DNA of 64,000 nucleotides from Acetobacter malorum (GCF_002153605.1 NZ_JOPG01000001.1:186001-250000), one strand, 5' to 3'. Shown: positions 34,305 through 43,530, numbered from the stretch's first letter. Notes: generated by a model not told the origin, from the letters alone. Numbers and translations: made by a program.

Positions 34305-34889
34305 TTACTCAAATGGCGGTTTTCCGGGTTCTGTTATAACGCAAACAGCCCGCCACTGGACCCAGCCTGCAACGGCCAGCCCGACAAAGGCGGCATAGAG
34401 TCCCGCTGTCAGATACAGCTCCCGCACCACAAACAGGCCGGTATAGAGCACGTCCACGCCAAGCCAGATCAGCCAGCAGGCCAGATAGCGCCGGGCCATC
34501 CACACCTGCCCTAAAATACTGAAGGTGCTGAGCAGCGCATCCATCAGGGGGTTGGGGTCATCCGTCCAGGTTTGCAGCACGCCACCCAGCAGCACACCGG
34601 CGGCCACACTCAGCACCACGCCGCGCACCATGATGCCACGCGGGGGCTGGACCACCTGCACCGCGCCGTCATCCTGCACGCCGCGCAACCAGCCCCACCA
34701 GCCGTAAAGCGAGAGGGCGGCAAACACGCCCTGCAACGCCGTATCCGCATAAAGATGCGCCCGCCAGAACACCGCGCCATACAGCACGGAAGCCACCAGC
34801 ATGACCGGCCAGCACAGAACCGTTCTCCGGCCCGTGAGCCACACACCCGCCGCGCTGAACAGCACGGCAAGGAGTTCCAGCAGGCTCAC
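34305..34889 (-). CDS. pnuC: PnuC-like nicotinamide riboside/vitamin permease
   Basis: Membrane permease of 194 aa with about seven helices. It carries the PnuC marks LYGWWGWLRG (aromatic-rich substrate site), QVWMARRYLACWLIWLGVDVLYTGLFVVRELYLTAGLYAAFVGLAVAGW. The PnuC family imports nicotinamide riboside, and its PnuT and PnuX relatives import thiamine or riboflavin by facilitated diffusion; phosphorylation inside the cell traps the substrate. The start is a GTG overlapping the stop of the kinase gene (GTGA), so the two are translationally linked. The substrate cannot be read from the sequence. Confidence 0.85.
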   Translation of the reverse strand: MSLLELLAVLFSAAGVWLTGRRTVLCWPVMLVASVLYGAVFWRAHLYADTALQGVFAALSLYGWWGWLRGVQDDGAVQVVQPPRGIMVRGVVLSVAAGVLLGGVLQTWTDDPNPLMDALLSTFSILGQVWMARRYLACWLIWLGVDVLYTGLFVVRELYLTAGLYAAFVGLAVAGWVQWRAVCVITEPGKPPFE

Positions 34890-36100
34890 CGTCGGGCAGC
34901 CGGGACGCGCGCCAGTTCAGTCGGCAGCCAGCCCAGCAGAGCGCGCCCTTCTCTGGAGGCAAACCAGCGGGCGTGGTCCAGCAGATACTCTGTATAAGCC
35001 ACCTCGGCCGATGCCGCGTCCTTCAGCAACGTGCCGAAATACGCCACTTCCGAGAACGCAAATTCCACATGCACCAGCGGCATGAAGGCCACCAGCAAGG
35101 CGCGCTCTGCCTCGCTCAGCGGGCGCACGCTCTGGTAGCCTTGCAGCAAAGCCTGCATCTGCGGATACACCACAACGCCGGGTGATGGCAGATCGAGCCA
35201 CTTCACGCCGCTGCGTTCCAGCGCTACGGCCAGATCAAACACCGCGCAGGTGCGGTCCGCCATGCCAAAATCCAGAACACTGGTCACGCCAGCCTCCGGC
35301 CCCGTTGCCCAGAGCAGGTTGGACCCGTGCCAGTCCCCATGCCCCCAGCAGGGCGTAACATCGGCCAGTAGCGGGCGAAGTTTTGCATGGAACGGTTCCA
35401 GCACCGTTTGCACATCCTGCTCCCACGGGCGGCCTGCCAGTTGCTGGGCCAGCCCCGGTTGCCGGGTGATCCATGCCCGTAGTGCAGGCAGAAGCTCCGC
35501 CTGCCCCACCGCCACCATGCCGGACACCAGCGGACAGGTCTCGCCGCGGGCGGGGGCATCAAACCCCTTCGACGCCTTATGCAGCCGCGCCAGTTCTGCC
35601 CCCGCGATACGCGCATGGTCGGTGGACTGGTAGGGCAGCCAGGACATGGTGTCCCGATACAGGTCTTCCCCCTGCGCGGGCAGAAAGACCTCGTAAGTCC
35701 AGATATCCTGCGTGACTGCTGTGGCGCCCTCCGCCGTGCTCAGCACGGTGCTGACCGGAATCCCCCGCTCCCGCAGATGCTGCATGAAGGCATGTTCCAC
35801 CTCCAGCGCCGCCACGCTGCGCAACTGCGCATGATGCCGTTTGACCACAACCGTTTTCGGGCCGTCGCCTTTCAGCAACACAATACCCGCAGCGGAAAAA
35901 GGCCGCATGCTGTGCCAGAGAATGGCCGTCACGGACGGCAAAGAGGCATACTGCGCCAGAACAGCCGCCACTTCCGCCTCCGTCAGCGGTGGCCAGTCGC
36001 GCTTGTCCTGCACGCCATGCACACCAAACTGGCCCGGCGTGGTGGCCGGAGGCTGTCTGGGGGGCTGCCCGGAAAAAAGGCGGGAGAGAATACCCGTCAT
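34886..36100 (-). CDS. APH/choline-kinase-family small-molecule kinase, partner of PnuC
   Basis: Phosphotransferase of the APH fold, 404 aa. The catalytic loop WGHGDWHGSNLLW (Brenner motif, Asp and Asn) and the metal site SVLDFGMADRT are intact. The Lys in VVVKRHHAQ and Glu in LEVEHAFMQHL fit the N-lobe. It lies 2 bases after a TonB-dependent receptor gene and overlaps the PnuC gene. A kinase that traps what PnuC imports is the natural reading: thiamine kinase (ThiK) belongs to this fold, and nicotinamide riboside or another vitamin is also possible. There is no evidence for antibiotic resistance. Confidence 0.8.
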   Translation of the reverse strand: MTGILSRLFSGQPPRQPPATTPGQFGVHGVQDKRDWPPLTEAEVAAVLAQYASLPSVTAILWHSMRPFSAAGIVLLKGDGPKTVVVKRHHAQLRSVAALEVEHAFMQHLRERGIPVSTVLSTAEGATAVTQDIWTYEVFLPAQGEDLYRDTMSWLPYQSTDHARIAGAELARLHKASKGFDAPARGETCPLVSGMVAVGQAELLPALRAWITRQPGLAQQLAGRPWEQDVQTVLEPFHAKLRPLLADVTPCWGHGDWHGSNLLWATGPEAGVTSVLDFGMADRTCAVFDLAVALERSGVKWLDLPSPGVVVYPQMQALLQGYQSVRPLSEAERALLVAFMPLVHVEFAFSEVAYFGTLLKDAASAEVAYTEYLLDHARWFASREGRALLGWLPTELARVPAARR

Positions 36101-36102
36101 CC

Positions 36103-38601
36103 TCAGAAGCCGGTGGAGGCGGTAAACAGGGCTGCAAACCCGCCGCCCACGTAGTAATCCGGCGCGCTGCCTGCAATGGTGGTGCCGTAGCGGCCCGTGG
36201 TGTCCTTCGCGTTCAGCGTCGGGTCTGCCACGCCGGACAGGTAATGCTGGTTGCTGATATTGATAAAGTTCATGCGGAACTCCGGTTTGTGCAGCATGGC
36301 CACATCAGAAAGCCGGTAGCCCACGGCCAGATTGCCCGTCACGTGGTCGGACATCCGTTCATCATTCATGAACGTGGCATATTGGTGGCCCGTATATTTG
36401 ACGGTCGCGGTGCCGAAGAAGTGCCCGTCATCATAGGTCAGCCCCGCAGCGGCCTGAAGCGTGGGGCTGCGCACGGCGGTCTTGCCGCGTGTGGGCAGGA
36501 GGTCACCGTTGGCGGCAATGTCATTATCAATGGTGGCGTGCAGATACTCACCCGAGACATACGGGCTGAGGTGATGCCAGGGCCGCAGGCCAAATTCCAC
36601 ATCCACGCCCCGGCTGGTCTGGCCACCTGCGTTCATGGTGGACTGCACGAAGGAGCCGTTTTGTGACGTCAGCGTTTCCACCTGCCGGTTTGTAAAATTG
36701 TAGTTAAACAGCGTCACGCTGCCGACAAACCGATCATCCGCATACCGATAGCCCAGCTCTTCCGAGATGGAATATTCGTTCTTGACGTTCGTGGTGCCCT
36801 TGTTTTCCGTCTGGCCGGAGGTGGGGTCAAACACATCATACAGCGCGGTTTCCGCCGGAGTGCGGAAATTGGTGGTCGCGCTGAAAAAGACCTGATGATG
36901 CGGCGTAATCTGGAAACGCGCAGCCAGACGCGGCAGCGGCACCGCACTGTTGGTATTGGCGTGGTAGGCCGCCCCCGGCATGGCGTTGGTGCCGGTGCGG
37001 GTCATCATCACTTCCTTAAAGCCTGCCGTCAGCAAAAGCCGGTCATGCAGCAGGGAAAGTCGATCCCCCAGAAACAGCGCGTTAGTCTGCGTGATGGTGT
37101 GGTTATTGGTGCCGAGCAGCAAAGACCCATCGGAGAGGTGAATCCCGCTCCCCCCGCCATTACCCCAGATGTTGGACGCATAGCCTCCGTCCGAAATAGC
37201 GGTGAATTGCTGCTTCTCGTTATCGTCGGAATAGTCGTACCAGTAGCCCAGAACGAGATCATTCACGCCGCGCTTCCACTCCATTGCGGTGGTAAAGCCG
37301 GAGCGATAGCTGCGCTGCGTGTAATCCGCCCGCACGGTGGCCCAGCCCTCCTGCGTGCTGGGGAGCGTGAGTTCATCCGCCAGAGGTTGCGTGCCGTTAT
37401 ACAGGCCGGAAGTCGGAATTTGCGTGCCACCGGGGGCGTTCCCGTACGCACCCTGCGCGTAGGGCGTGGCCTTGAGCGTCAGCCCGCGTGTAAGGTGCAG
37501 TTCCACCGGGGCGGCCAGATACAAAGTGCGCTCGGGCTGGCGATAAAGCCGCCAGTAATCCGTGCCTGCGGCTTCATTATTCACATCATACTGTCTGGCC
37601 AGATTGTTTGCGCCGTGGATGCCGTCCTGCGCCCAGCTCTCTTTGGAAACCTGCGGATAATAGCTGTCGATCGCCTGATTCCATGAGCCGAGCAGAGACG
37701 CCGTATTGCCGCGCCCCCAGTCCTTTTGCAGCTTGAAGTCCACATGCTGGCGCACATCCCGCCCCGGCCCGCGCCAGTTATCGGTGGCCCCATGAGAATA
37801 GGACACAAAGCCGCGCAGGCCGGTCTTGCCGATCTCACCGCTATCCAGCCGGATAAATTCCCGATTGGTGTCATAGGAGCCATAGGAGATGTTCACCATC
37901 CCTCCGGCTTTTTCCGCCGGGGTGCGGAAGCGCAGGCTCATCAGCCCACCCGCTGCGTTCAGAACCGGGCTGTCCAGATCCGCCGCACCTTGCTGGAGGG
38001 CAATGCTGTCATAGTTCTCGCTATCGGCAAACTGGCTGGGGTAGCCGGTGTAATAGGCAATATCGTTTAGCGGTGCGCCTTCCAGCACGTAGCCAATGGC
38101 ATCCCCGTTCAGGCCGCGCACGGAAATATTGGTCTGTGGGGAAAAGCCCAGCGGGTCGGAGGACGCGACATTGGCCCCCGGCAGCAGGGCCACCAGATCA
38201 AACGCCGTGGCGGAGGGGGCCTGCCGGGCAATAAAGTCCGCCCCCACAACACTCATGGCCTTTGGCGCATCCTGCGGCCGCAGCAATCCGCCGCCCGCAT
38301 GCAGCGCCACCGGGTCCGCATGCACGTCAATCTGCTCCGCCCCCTGCGCCTGCACCGGGCCGAATGCCTTCGCCCCAGACGCACCCTGCGCATGGGCGGA
38401 ACGGGTGACCTTGCCAGCAGAGGCACTTTTGCCTCGGGCCTGCGGAACGCGCTGTTTGGTAGCCTCCGGTTCTTCCGCCCGCACGCTCCCGGCTGCCCCC
38501 ACGGCATCCGTTGCGGTCTGCGCCAGAACTGTACCGGGCAGCGCACCGGAAAAAACAACAGTGGCCAGCAAGATTGGCCGTGCATGAGCGCGCACCCGCA
38601 T
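36103..38601 (-). CDS. TonB-dependent outer-membrane receptor of the PnuC/kinase operon
   Basis: An 832-residue receptor with signal peptide (RPILLATVVFSGALPGTVLAQ) and a low-complexity linker. The plug contains GGGLLRPQDAPKAMSVVGADFIARQAPSATAFDLVALLPGANV and ISVRGLNGDAIGYVLEGAPLNDIAYY. A long barrel ends in Phe (LFTASTGF). It is unlike the siderophore receptor upstream of 34219 and is not preceded by a Fur box. The ATG at 38601 has GGAAGGA upstream, and only 5 bases separate it from the antiporter stop. Close linkage to kinase and permease genes suggests a cargo that PnuC can then carry across the inner membrane. Confidence 0.88.
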   Translation of the reverse strand: MRVRAHARPILLATVVFSGALPGTVLAQTATDAVGAAGSVRAEEPEATKQRVPQARGKSASAGKVTRSAHAQGASGAKAFGPVQAQGAEQIDVHADPVALHAGGGLLRPQDAPKAMSVVGADFIARQAPSATAFDLVALLPGANVASSDPLGFSPQTNISVRGLNGDAIGYVLEGAPLNDIAYYTGYPSQFADSENYDSIALQQGAADLDSPVLNAAGGLMSLRFRTPAEKAGGMVNISYGSYDTNREFIRLDSGEIGKTGLRGFVSYSHGATDNWRGPGRDVRQHVDFKLQKDWGRGNTASLLGSWNQAIDSYYPQVSKESWAQDGIHGANNLARQYDVNNEAAGTDYWRLYRQPERTLYLAAPVELHLTRGLTLKATPYAQGAYGNAPGGTQIPTSGLYNGTQPLADELTLPSTQEGWATVRADYTQRSYRSGFTTAMEWKRGVNDLVLGYWYDYSDDNEKQQFTAISDGGYASNIWGNGGGSGIHLSDGSLLLGTNNHTITQTNALFLGDRLSLLHDRLLLTAGFKEVMMTRTGTNAMPGAAYHANTNSAVPLPRLAARFQITPHHQVFFSATTNFRTPAETALYDVFDPTSGQTENKGTTNVKNEYSISEELGYRYADDRFVGSVTLFNYNFTNRQVETLTSQNGSFVQSTMNAGGQTSRGVDVEFGLRPWHHLSPYVSGEYLHATIDNDIAANGDLLPTRGKTAVRSPTLQAAAGLTYDDGHFFGTATVKYTGHQYATFMNDERMSDHVTGNLAVGYRLSDVAMLHKPEFRMNFINISNQHYLSGVADPTLNAKDTTGRYGTTIAGSAPDYYVGGGFAALFTASTGF

Positions 38602-38606
38602 GGGGG

Positions 38607-39869
38607 TTATCCTTCCTTTGATCCGGTCTGGCTGACTGGATAAAATGCCCGCACCAGAGGCTGCATGCTCAGCCCCTGAACAAGAATGGTAAATGTTATT
38701 ACAGTATAACAGACGCACAGCAGCAGGTCATGCTCAGGGCCGGCTGGCAAGCTGAGGACCAGCGCAAGAGAAATGCCGCCACGCAGGCCGCCCCATGTCA
38801 GCACGGCCAGCACACCCAGAGCTTCCCGCCCCACCAGATACAGCGGCAGGGTAGCCAGCAGCACGCTCGCCCCGCGCACCAGAACGGAGAGCGGGATGGC
38901 CACCGCCGCAGCCCACACAAACGGCCAGTGGAAAGACAGCGCGAGCACCTGAAAGCCAATGACCACAAACAGCAGCGCATTCAGCACTTCATCCACCAGC
39001 CCCCAGAAGGCCGGAATTTCGGAGCGGCCCTCCGGCGTGAGGGCGGCCTGTGCGGTAGGCGTGCCCATAGCCAGCCCTGCGGTGACGGCGGCAATGGGGC
39101 CGGACATGCCAAAGGCTGCGGCCAGACTATAAACACTCGTGGCCAGAGCGAGAGAAATCAGCAATTCTACATGGTGGTCCCGCGCGGCCCGCAGGCCCAG
39201 CAGAGACACGCCGCCGCCCACCAGACCCAGCAGCAGCCCGCCACCCACTTCCCAGCCAAACGGCTCAGCAAGGCCGGCCAGATGGACGGAGCCGCCCTGT
39301 GTTGCAATGCCGAGGGCGACGGTAAAAATCACCACACCCACGCCATCATTAAACAGGCTTTCCCCCGCAAACAGGGCCTGAAGCGGGCCGGGCAACCCGA
39401 GCCGCCGCAACATCCCCACTACGGAGACCGGGTCCGTTGGGGCCAGAATAGCCCCCAGCACCAGACACCATGCAAAGGAGACCGGCAGGCCCAGCAGGCC
39501 AAAAACACCCCACATGGCAACGGCAAAAAGCACGACCGCCAGCAGCGTGCCCAGCACAGCGAGTGCCAGAACGGAAAAGCGCCGCCCCCACAAATCCCGC
39601 GTATCGACGGCCTGTGCCCCGGCAAACAACAGGAATACCAGCAGGCCATCCAGCAGGGTGTGGGGCAGATCAATCTGTGCCAGCACGGCCCGCGCCCGCT
39701 CAAGCCCGGCCCCGGGCATCATGGCTTCCGCCAGCATCAGGCCGCCGGAGGCCAGCAGGGAGATGATCAGAATACCAATGCTCATGGGCAGGCGGAGTAG
39801 CCTGTCATTCAGCAGGGCGAAGACGGCAGCCAGCGTCATCACCAGAGCAAACAGGGCAAGTGGTGTCAT
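38607..39869 (-). CDS. CPA1 family cation:proton antiporter (NhaP-like)
   Basis: Inner-membrane Na+ or K+/H+ exchanger, 420 aa with about twelve helices. Key CPA1 motifs are seen: LLFAGAQAVDTRDLW, GAILAPTDPVSVVG, and AGESLFNDGVGVVIFTVAL with the ion-binding Asn-Asp. TWGGLRGGISLALVLSLP lies near the end. AGGAGG precedes the ATG. It starts 30 bases after the small membrane protein and ends 5 bases before the receptor start, so these genes may form one transcript. Its role in pH or sodium tolerance suits an acid-producing bacterium. Confidence 0.9.
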   Translation of the reverse strand: MTPLALFALVMTLAAVFALLNDRLLRLPMSIGILIISLLASGGLMLAEAMMPGAGLERARAVLAQIDLPHTLLDGLLVFLLFAGAQAVDTRDLWGRRFSVLALAVLGTLLAVVLFAVAMWGVFGLLGLPVSFAWCLVLGAILAPTDPVSVVGMLRRLGLPGPLQALFAGESLFNDGVGVVIFTVALGIATQGGSVHLAGLAEPFGWEVGGGLLLGLVGGGVSLLGLRAARDHHVELLISLALATSVYSLAAAFGMSGPIAAVTAGLAMGTPTAQAALTPEGRSEIPAFWGLVDEVLNALLFVVIGFQVLALSFHWPFVWAAAVAIPLSVLVRGASVLLATLPLYLVGREALGVLAVLTWGGLRGGISLALVLSLPAGPEHDLLLCVCYTVITFTILVQGLSMQPLVRAFYPVSQTGSKEG

Positions 39870-39899
39870 GAGACAGCCTCCTTCTTATCTTAAGGCGCG

Positions 39900-40340
39900 C
39901 TATCCGCCGGACGGCTTGCCGTTCTGACCTTCCACATCCACAAAGGTCTGGTCGGAAATGGACACATTTTCCAGCTCTGGCCGTTGCAGGGCTTCCGAGG
40001 CACTTTGGGCGAGGCCTGCCGTGCGGTCCTTCAGGTCCGCCAGTTCTTCCCGCACGTCGGAGAGGATTTCCAGAAGAGCCTGATGGTCTTCCGACGCCCG
40101 CCTGTCCGCCCCGCGGCTGAGCACCGCATTGCCCACCATCAGCGCCGGTAACGCCACAAGCTGGATACAGTTGCTAATATAAAGCAGGGTATTCTGCCAT
40201 TGCGGCATCAGCACCGGGATGAGCGAGAACACAAAAAACACGTAAACGCACCAGATGCTGCCAAACAGCATGGTCATCTTGACGGCGATGCTCTCATTCG
40301 CCCGGTCCAGAACGGCCTTGAAACTTTTTTCCACTGACAT
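39900..40340 (-). CDS. Small two-helix membrane protein with coiled-coil tail
   Basis: A 146-residue protein with two hydrophobic segments (MTMLFGSIWCVYVFFVFSLIPVL; LLYISNCIQLVALPALMVGNAVL). After them comes a charged helix, ALLEILSDVREELADLKDRTAGL, likely a coiled coil. The layout resembles DUF1003 and low-affinity iron permease proteins, but the match by eye is weak. The ATG at 40340 is preferred over the frame from 40433. It is the first gene of a possible five-gene minus-strand set with the antiporter, receptor, kinase and PnuC. Confidence 0.6.
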   Translation of the reverse strand: MSVEKSFKAVLDRANESIAVKMTMLFGSIWCVYVFFVFSLIPVLMPQWQNTLLYISNCIQLVALPALMVGNAVLSRGADRRASEDHQALLEILSDVREELADLKDRTAGLAQSASEALQRPELENVSISDQTFVDVEGQNGKPSGG

Positions 40341-40545
40341 CTCTGCCCCCTGCCCTTTTGTCTCATCCGGCCAGAGTTTCAGGCCGCTCTGCCTGTGCAG
40401 GCAGGGGGTGGGGTGTACCACACTGTTTTCCAAAAGTCCGCAGGGTGGTCCGGACGGGTTCCCGCAGGAAGCCCTGCCCGCACGCTTACCCCTGCCACCG
40501 TTGCGGCAGGGGCGGCGTTACGGGCAAAGGCGCACGGCTGAAACC

Positions 40546-40968
40546 TCAGTCGTTATTAACGGCTACATGCAGGCGGAAAAATGCCGTCTGCCCTTTATGG
40601 GGGTGAATGGGAGAGCGCTTCTGATAAACCCCGACCGTGTAAAGGCCCGCAGAAGAGGCCTCACCGGTCCACCTGTCGGGCTGCGGGCTCCCCGCACTAT
40701 CATAAACCACGCTGCCAGACGGGTCTTTTACAAAAAAGTAAATGCCGCTTTTGCGGGAATGGCACTGGATATTCAGCTTCTGCCCTTCCTTGACGGGCAC
40801 ATGAAACGGAACAGTGCCAGCGCCTTCCAGCGTGCCGGACACGACTGTGCTGGGCACATTGGGGGCCAGATGCACGGATCGGGCCAAAACGGGCGTCGGT
40901 GCCTGCAGAGCAGCGCTCCCCAGAAGGATGCCTCCTGCAAGCAGGGCAAATCTTGTTTTTCTTCTCAT
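40546..40968 (-). CDS. Periplasmic protein, PliG/PPC-like beta domain
   Basis: A 140-residue secreted protein with signal peptide (ALLAGGILLGSAALQAPTPVLA). The mature part looks like a beta-sandwich: VSGTLEGAGTVPFHVPVKEGQKLNIQCHS, IYFFVKDPSGSVVYDS, GLYTVGVYQKRS. This pattern is seen in periplasmic inhibitors of g-type lysozyme and in PPC-type domains. It stands alone, with its own start and no clear terminator; the GC hairpin at 40489-40512 lacks a T-run. Function uncertain. Confidence 0.6.
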   Translation of the reverse strand: MRRKTRFALLAGGILLGSAALQAPTPVLARSVHLAPNVPSTVVSGTLEGAGTVPFHVPVKEGQKLNIQCHSRKSGIYFFVKDPSGSVVYDSAGSPQPDRWTGEASSAGLYTVGVYQKRSPIHPHKGQTAFFRLHVAVNND

Positions 40969-41067
40969 GCTGCCTCTCTGCCTTCATGTCTTGTGCGCAA
41001 AGGTCGGCACCAGATTACAGGAGAGCGTGCGGGCGCATCAAGAAGAACCGGGCATGCCATAAAACCG

Positions 41068-43530
41068 TCACGGCATGGCGTTCAACGCCGCCAGTTTCCA
41101 GCCCGCGGAGGTGTAAATGGCCGGGGCGTCATCATCCGCATCATAAAGCGTGGTGCCAATGGGCAGGTTGCTCATGCCTTTGATGGCCGCGCGGGAGAAA
41201 GTAGGCAGACGGATGCCGCCAGCGGGGGTTAGCGCGCCGCTCAGAGTTTCATTCCCTGCCGTGTCCAGCAGGCGCAGGGTGGTGCTGCCGTTGGCATCCC
41301 GCAGGCCCGTTGTGGTGTAGCCCGTGGTGATCACCCCCGTTGGCTCCCACGCCACAGCCTGCCCGCTGCCAAATCGCACCGCCTGCGGCGTGGTCAGCCC
41401 GGACAGATTGATGCCGATACCTGCCGTGCCGTTCAACGTAACGGCGCTGGCTGAGGCATTGTTCATGGTGGTGGTCATGCCGCTGTTCAGGCTGCTGCCG
41501 GTCAGCGTTTCATTCCCGCTCTGGTCCAGTGAGCGCAGCGGTGTTCCGCCCCACGTATCCTGCAACTGCCCGCTGGTGAAACGGGTTTGCACGGTTGCTG
41601 TCTGCTCCCATGATACATGCTGCCCTTCCGCCATGCGTAACGCATCAGATGCGGCAAGACCGGTCGTGTCTACCCCGATAGCGGCTGTCCCCTCCGCCAC
41701 AAATGCGGCGGCGGTGGGCTGGCTGAGGCTGACGACTGTCTGGCTGTTATGGGCCGCACCGGTAATGGTCTCATTGCCCTGTGTATCCAGCGTGCGGGCA
41801 ACCCCTGCGGCAACCTGATCAGTGAGTTTACCGTCTGCAAAACGTGTTTGCACAATAGCCGTCGGTTCCCAGGAGAACGCCTGCCCTGTGCCCAGCCGCA
41901 CGGCTTCCGGCGTGCTCAGGCTCGTCAGATTGAGGCCAATGAGCGCCTGACCACCCAGTGTCCACGCAATACCGCTCCCGGGGTTGGCAATGGCGGTCGT
42001 CACATCCCCGTTCATCCCAACGGAAAAAAGTGGCGTGGTGTCATACCAGTAGCGCAGGGTATAGGCGGCGGAATCAAACTGAAAATGCGGCTTGTGGTCA
42101 TCACTAAACGCAAGGTTGCGGTTTGCGCCGATATTCAGAACCGGGGCGTTATTGACCGGTGTGCTGCGGGAGAGATCAATGCCCGCCGTATCAAACCGGC
42201 CTGCGGCGTCAATCATGATGCCATAGGCGCTGGTGCTGTCATTATTCCCCAGCGCAATGCCCTTTCCCACCCGGCCCGGCGTTCCGCTGCTGTCGGCTCC
42301 GGCAATCTGAAGCTGGAGGCCGATGCGCCAGTTATTGGGGTCATCCGCGTTGGCATAGACATCAATTTCCCGCCCCACCAGACTGCCGGCAATATTGGAC
42401 GGCTGGCCGGTGTCATCACGGGTTTCATCATACCCGGCCCAGATCTGGGAGCGTGACCCTTTGCCATCCGCCAGCGCATTGGCGGGCCGCTGCGCCAGAC
42501 TGGCCTGCGCCACATGCTGCCCGCCCCCAAAGGCTGCGCTGTTCAGCACCGTGGAATGGCACCAGACATAGTCATTCAGTGCGGCCCCCACGGAGGGGAT
42601 GGTGCAGTTGCCCTTTTCCAGATTCATCACAAATCCGGTTGTGCCGCCGGAATGGGTGATATCCAGATCCTTCCGCAGCACGGGGGCCATGTCCGCTGAG
42701 GTCTGGCCACGGGCAAAATATTTACCGCCTTCCAGCGTGCTTTCCAGAACGTCCGTGCCCAGAGTGGTCAGCGGACCGCCATCAGCCTGCAAGGTGCCGT
42801 TAGCCTGCCACAGGTTGGGCGTGCTGCCGGTGGGCAGAGCCGTGAGCGTCAGCTTACCTGCGGGAAGCTGAATGACCGCCCCGGCGGCTGCGGCGTTTTT
42901 GGCGGCCTGAAGGGCAGCGGTGTCATCCGTTCTGCCGTCCAGCGCCAGACCGAAATCCTTTGCGTTTAACTGGTCCGCAAACCGTTCCGCCAGCGGCCTG
43001 CCCACGGCTCCGTTTGCGCCAATTTTTGCCGTCGCGGTGGAGAGGTCACCCGAGACAGGGGCCGTCATCGCACCATTGGCGTCCAGCGCCGCCACACCGT
43101 TGGGCGCGCCTTTATCGGACTGCTGCACGCTGCCATCGGCCATAGCGCCAATCTGCCCGATGGTGGCGTTCTGCCACAAAGCGGGCACACCTGTTGCGGC
43201 ATCCAGCCCGCCCGGTGGCCGCGTAGGCACGTAAGAAGCTACGCTGCTTGCCAGAGATTTGGCCATAAGCGCGCTGCGCAGGAGCGTGGGTGTTTGCGCA
43301 GATGCTACCGTGCCGGAACCGGACGGTGTGGACGGGGTAGCGATCTCCGCCGCAGTTGCAGAGAGCGTGGAAAGCTGACTGGCGGACGCAGACGCCGTGG
43401 CCTGCCATGCCGCCTGATATTGCGGCAGCAGGTGGTTGGGCCGGGCAGATGCTGCACCCTCTGCTCCCGCCAGAACGGCTGCCCCGGAACACAGGCTGAG
43501 AAGAAAACGTGTTTTGAGAAGAGGGCTCAT
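41068..43530 (-). CDS. Large phage fibre/tailspike-like protein with signal-peptide-like start and tandem repeats
   Basis: An 820-residue protein. Residues about 190-230 (DFGLALDGRTDDTAALQAA, AAAAGAVIQLPAGKLTL) mark a pectate-lyase-like beta-helix start, common in tailspikes that bind or cut polysaccharide. Residues 529 to about 773 hold three tandem repeats of 87 residues. The C-terminus ends with ASAGWKL-type fibre sequence. Residues 1-29 (KTRFLLSLCSGAAVLAGAEGAASA) look like a Sec signal peptide, which is odd for a virion protein assembled in the cytoplasm. The ATG at 43530 overlaps the previous fibre gene by ATGA, placing it firmly in the phage operon. It is the last gene of the module. 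Confidence 0.78.
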   Translation of the reverse strand: MSPLLKTRFLLSLCSGAAVLAGAEGAASARPNHLLPQYQAAWQATASASASQLSTLSATAAEIATPSTPSGSGTVASAQTPTLLRSALMAKSLASSVASYVPTRPPGGLDAATGVPALWQNATIGQIGAMADGSVQQSDKGAPNGVAALDANGAMTAPVSGDLSTATAKIGANGAVGRPLAERFADQLNAKDFGLALDGRTDDTAALQAAKNAAAAGAVIQLPAGKLTLTALPTGSTPNLWQANGTLQADGGPLTTLGTDVLESTLEGGKYFARGQTSADMAPVLRKDLDITHSGGTTGFVMNLEKGNCTIPSVGAALNDYVWCHSTVLNSAAFGGGQHVAQASLAQRPANALADGKGSRSQIWAGYDETRDDTGQPSNIAGSLVGREIDVYANADDPNNWRIGLQLQIAGADSSGTPGRVGKGIALGNNDSTSAYGIMIDAAGRFDTAGIDLSRSTPVNNAPVLNIGANRNLAFSDDHKPHFQFDSAAYTLRYWYDTTPLFSVGMNGDVTTAIANPGSGIAWTLGGQALIGLNLTSLSTPEAVRLGTGQAFSWEPTAIVQTRFADGKLTDQVAAGVARTLDTQGNETITGAAHNSQTVVSLSQPTAAAFVAEGTAAIGVDTTGLAASDALRMAEGQHVSWEQTATVQTRFTSGQLQDTWGGTPLRSLDQSGNETLTGSSLNSGMTTTMNNASASAVTLNGTAGIGINLSGLTTPQAVRFGSGQAVAWEPTGVITTGYTTTGLRDANGSTTLRLLDTAGNETLSGALTPAGGIRLPTFSRAAIKGMSNLPIGTTLYDADDDAPAIYTSAGWKLAALNAMP
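41215..41946 (-). repeat. Three 261-base in-frame tandem repeats in the fibre gene
   Basis: Repeat starts are at 41946, 41685 and 41424, exactly 261 bases apart; the third is shorter. Each encodes a unit with GI-x-[ND]-L/T-x-x-L, then W-E-x-T, then R-x-L-D-x-x-G-N-E-T. Divergence between copies shows an old duplication. Confidence 0.8.

Noticed and set aside
34886-36100. Aminoglycoside resistance gene
   Set aside because: The APH fold alone does not imply resistance; context with receptor and PnuC favours a metabolite kinase.
38602-38720. Thiamine or other riboswitch in front of the PnuC-operon receptor
   Set aside because: Only 5 bases separate the receptor from the antiporter gene, and no known aptamer blocks were seen there or upstream of 40340.
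40489-40512. GC hairpin (CCCCTGCC/GGCAGGGG) after the PliG-like gene as a terminator
   Set aside because: No T-run on the minus strand, so not called as an intrinsic terminator.
40990-41067. Prophage attachment site or tRNA at the left end
   Set aside because: No tRNA-like fold or repeat was visible; the other end is outside the window.
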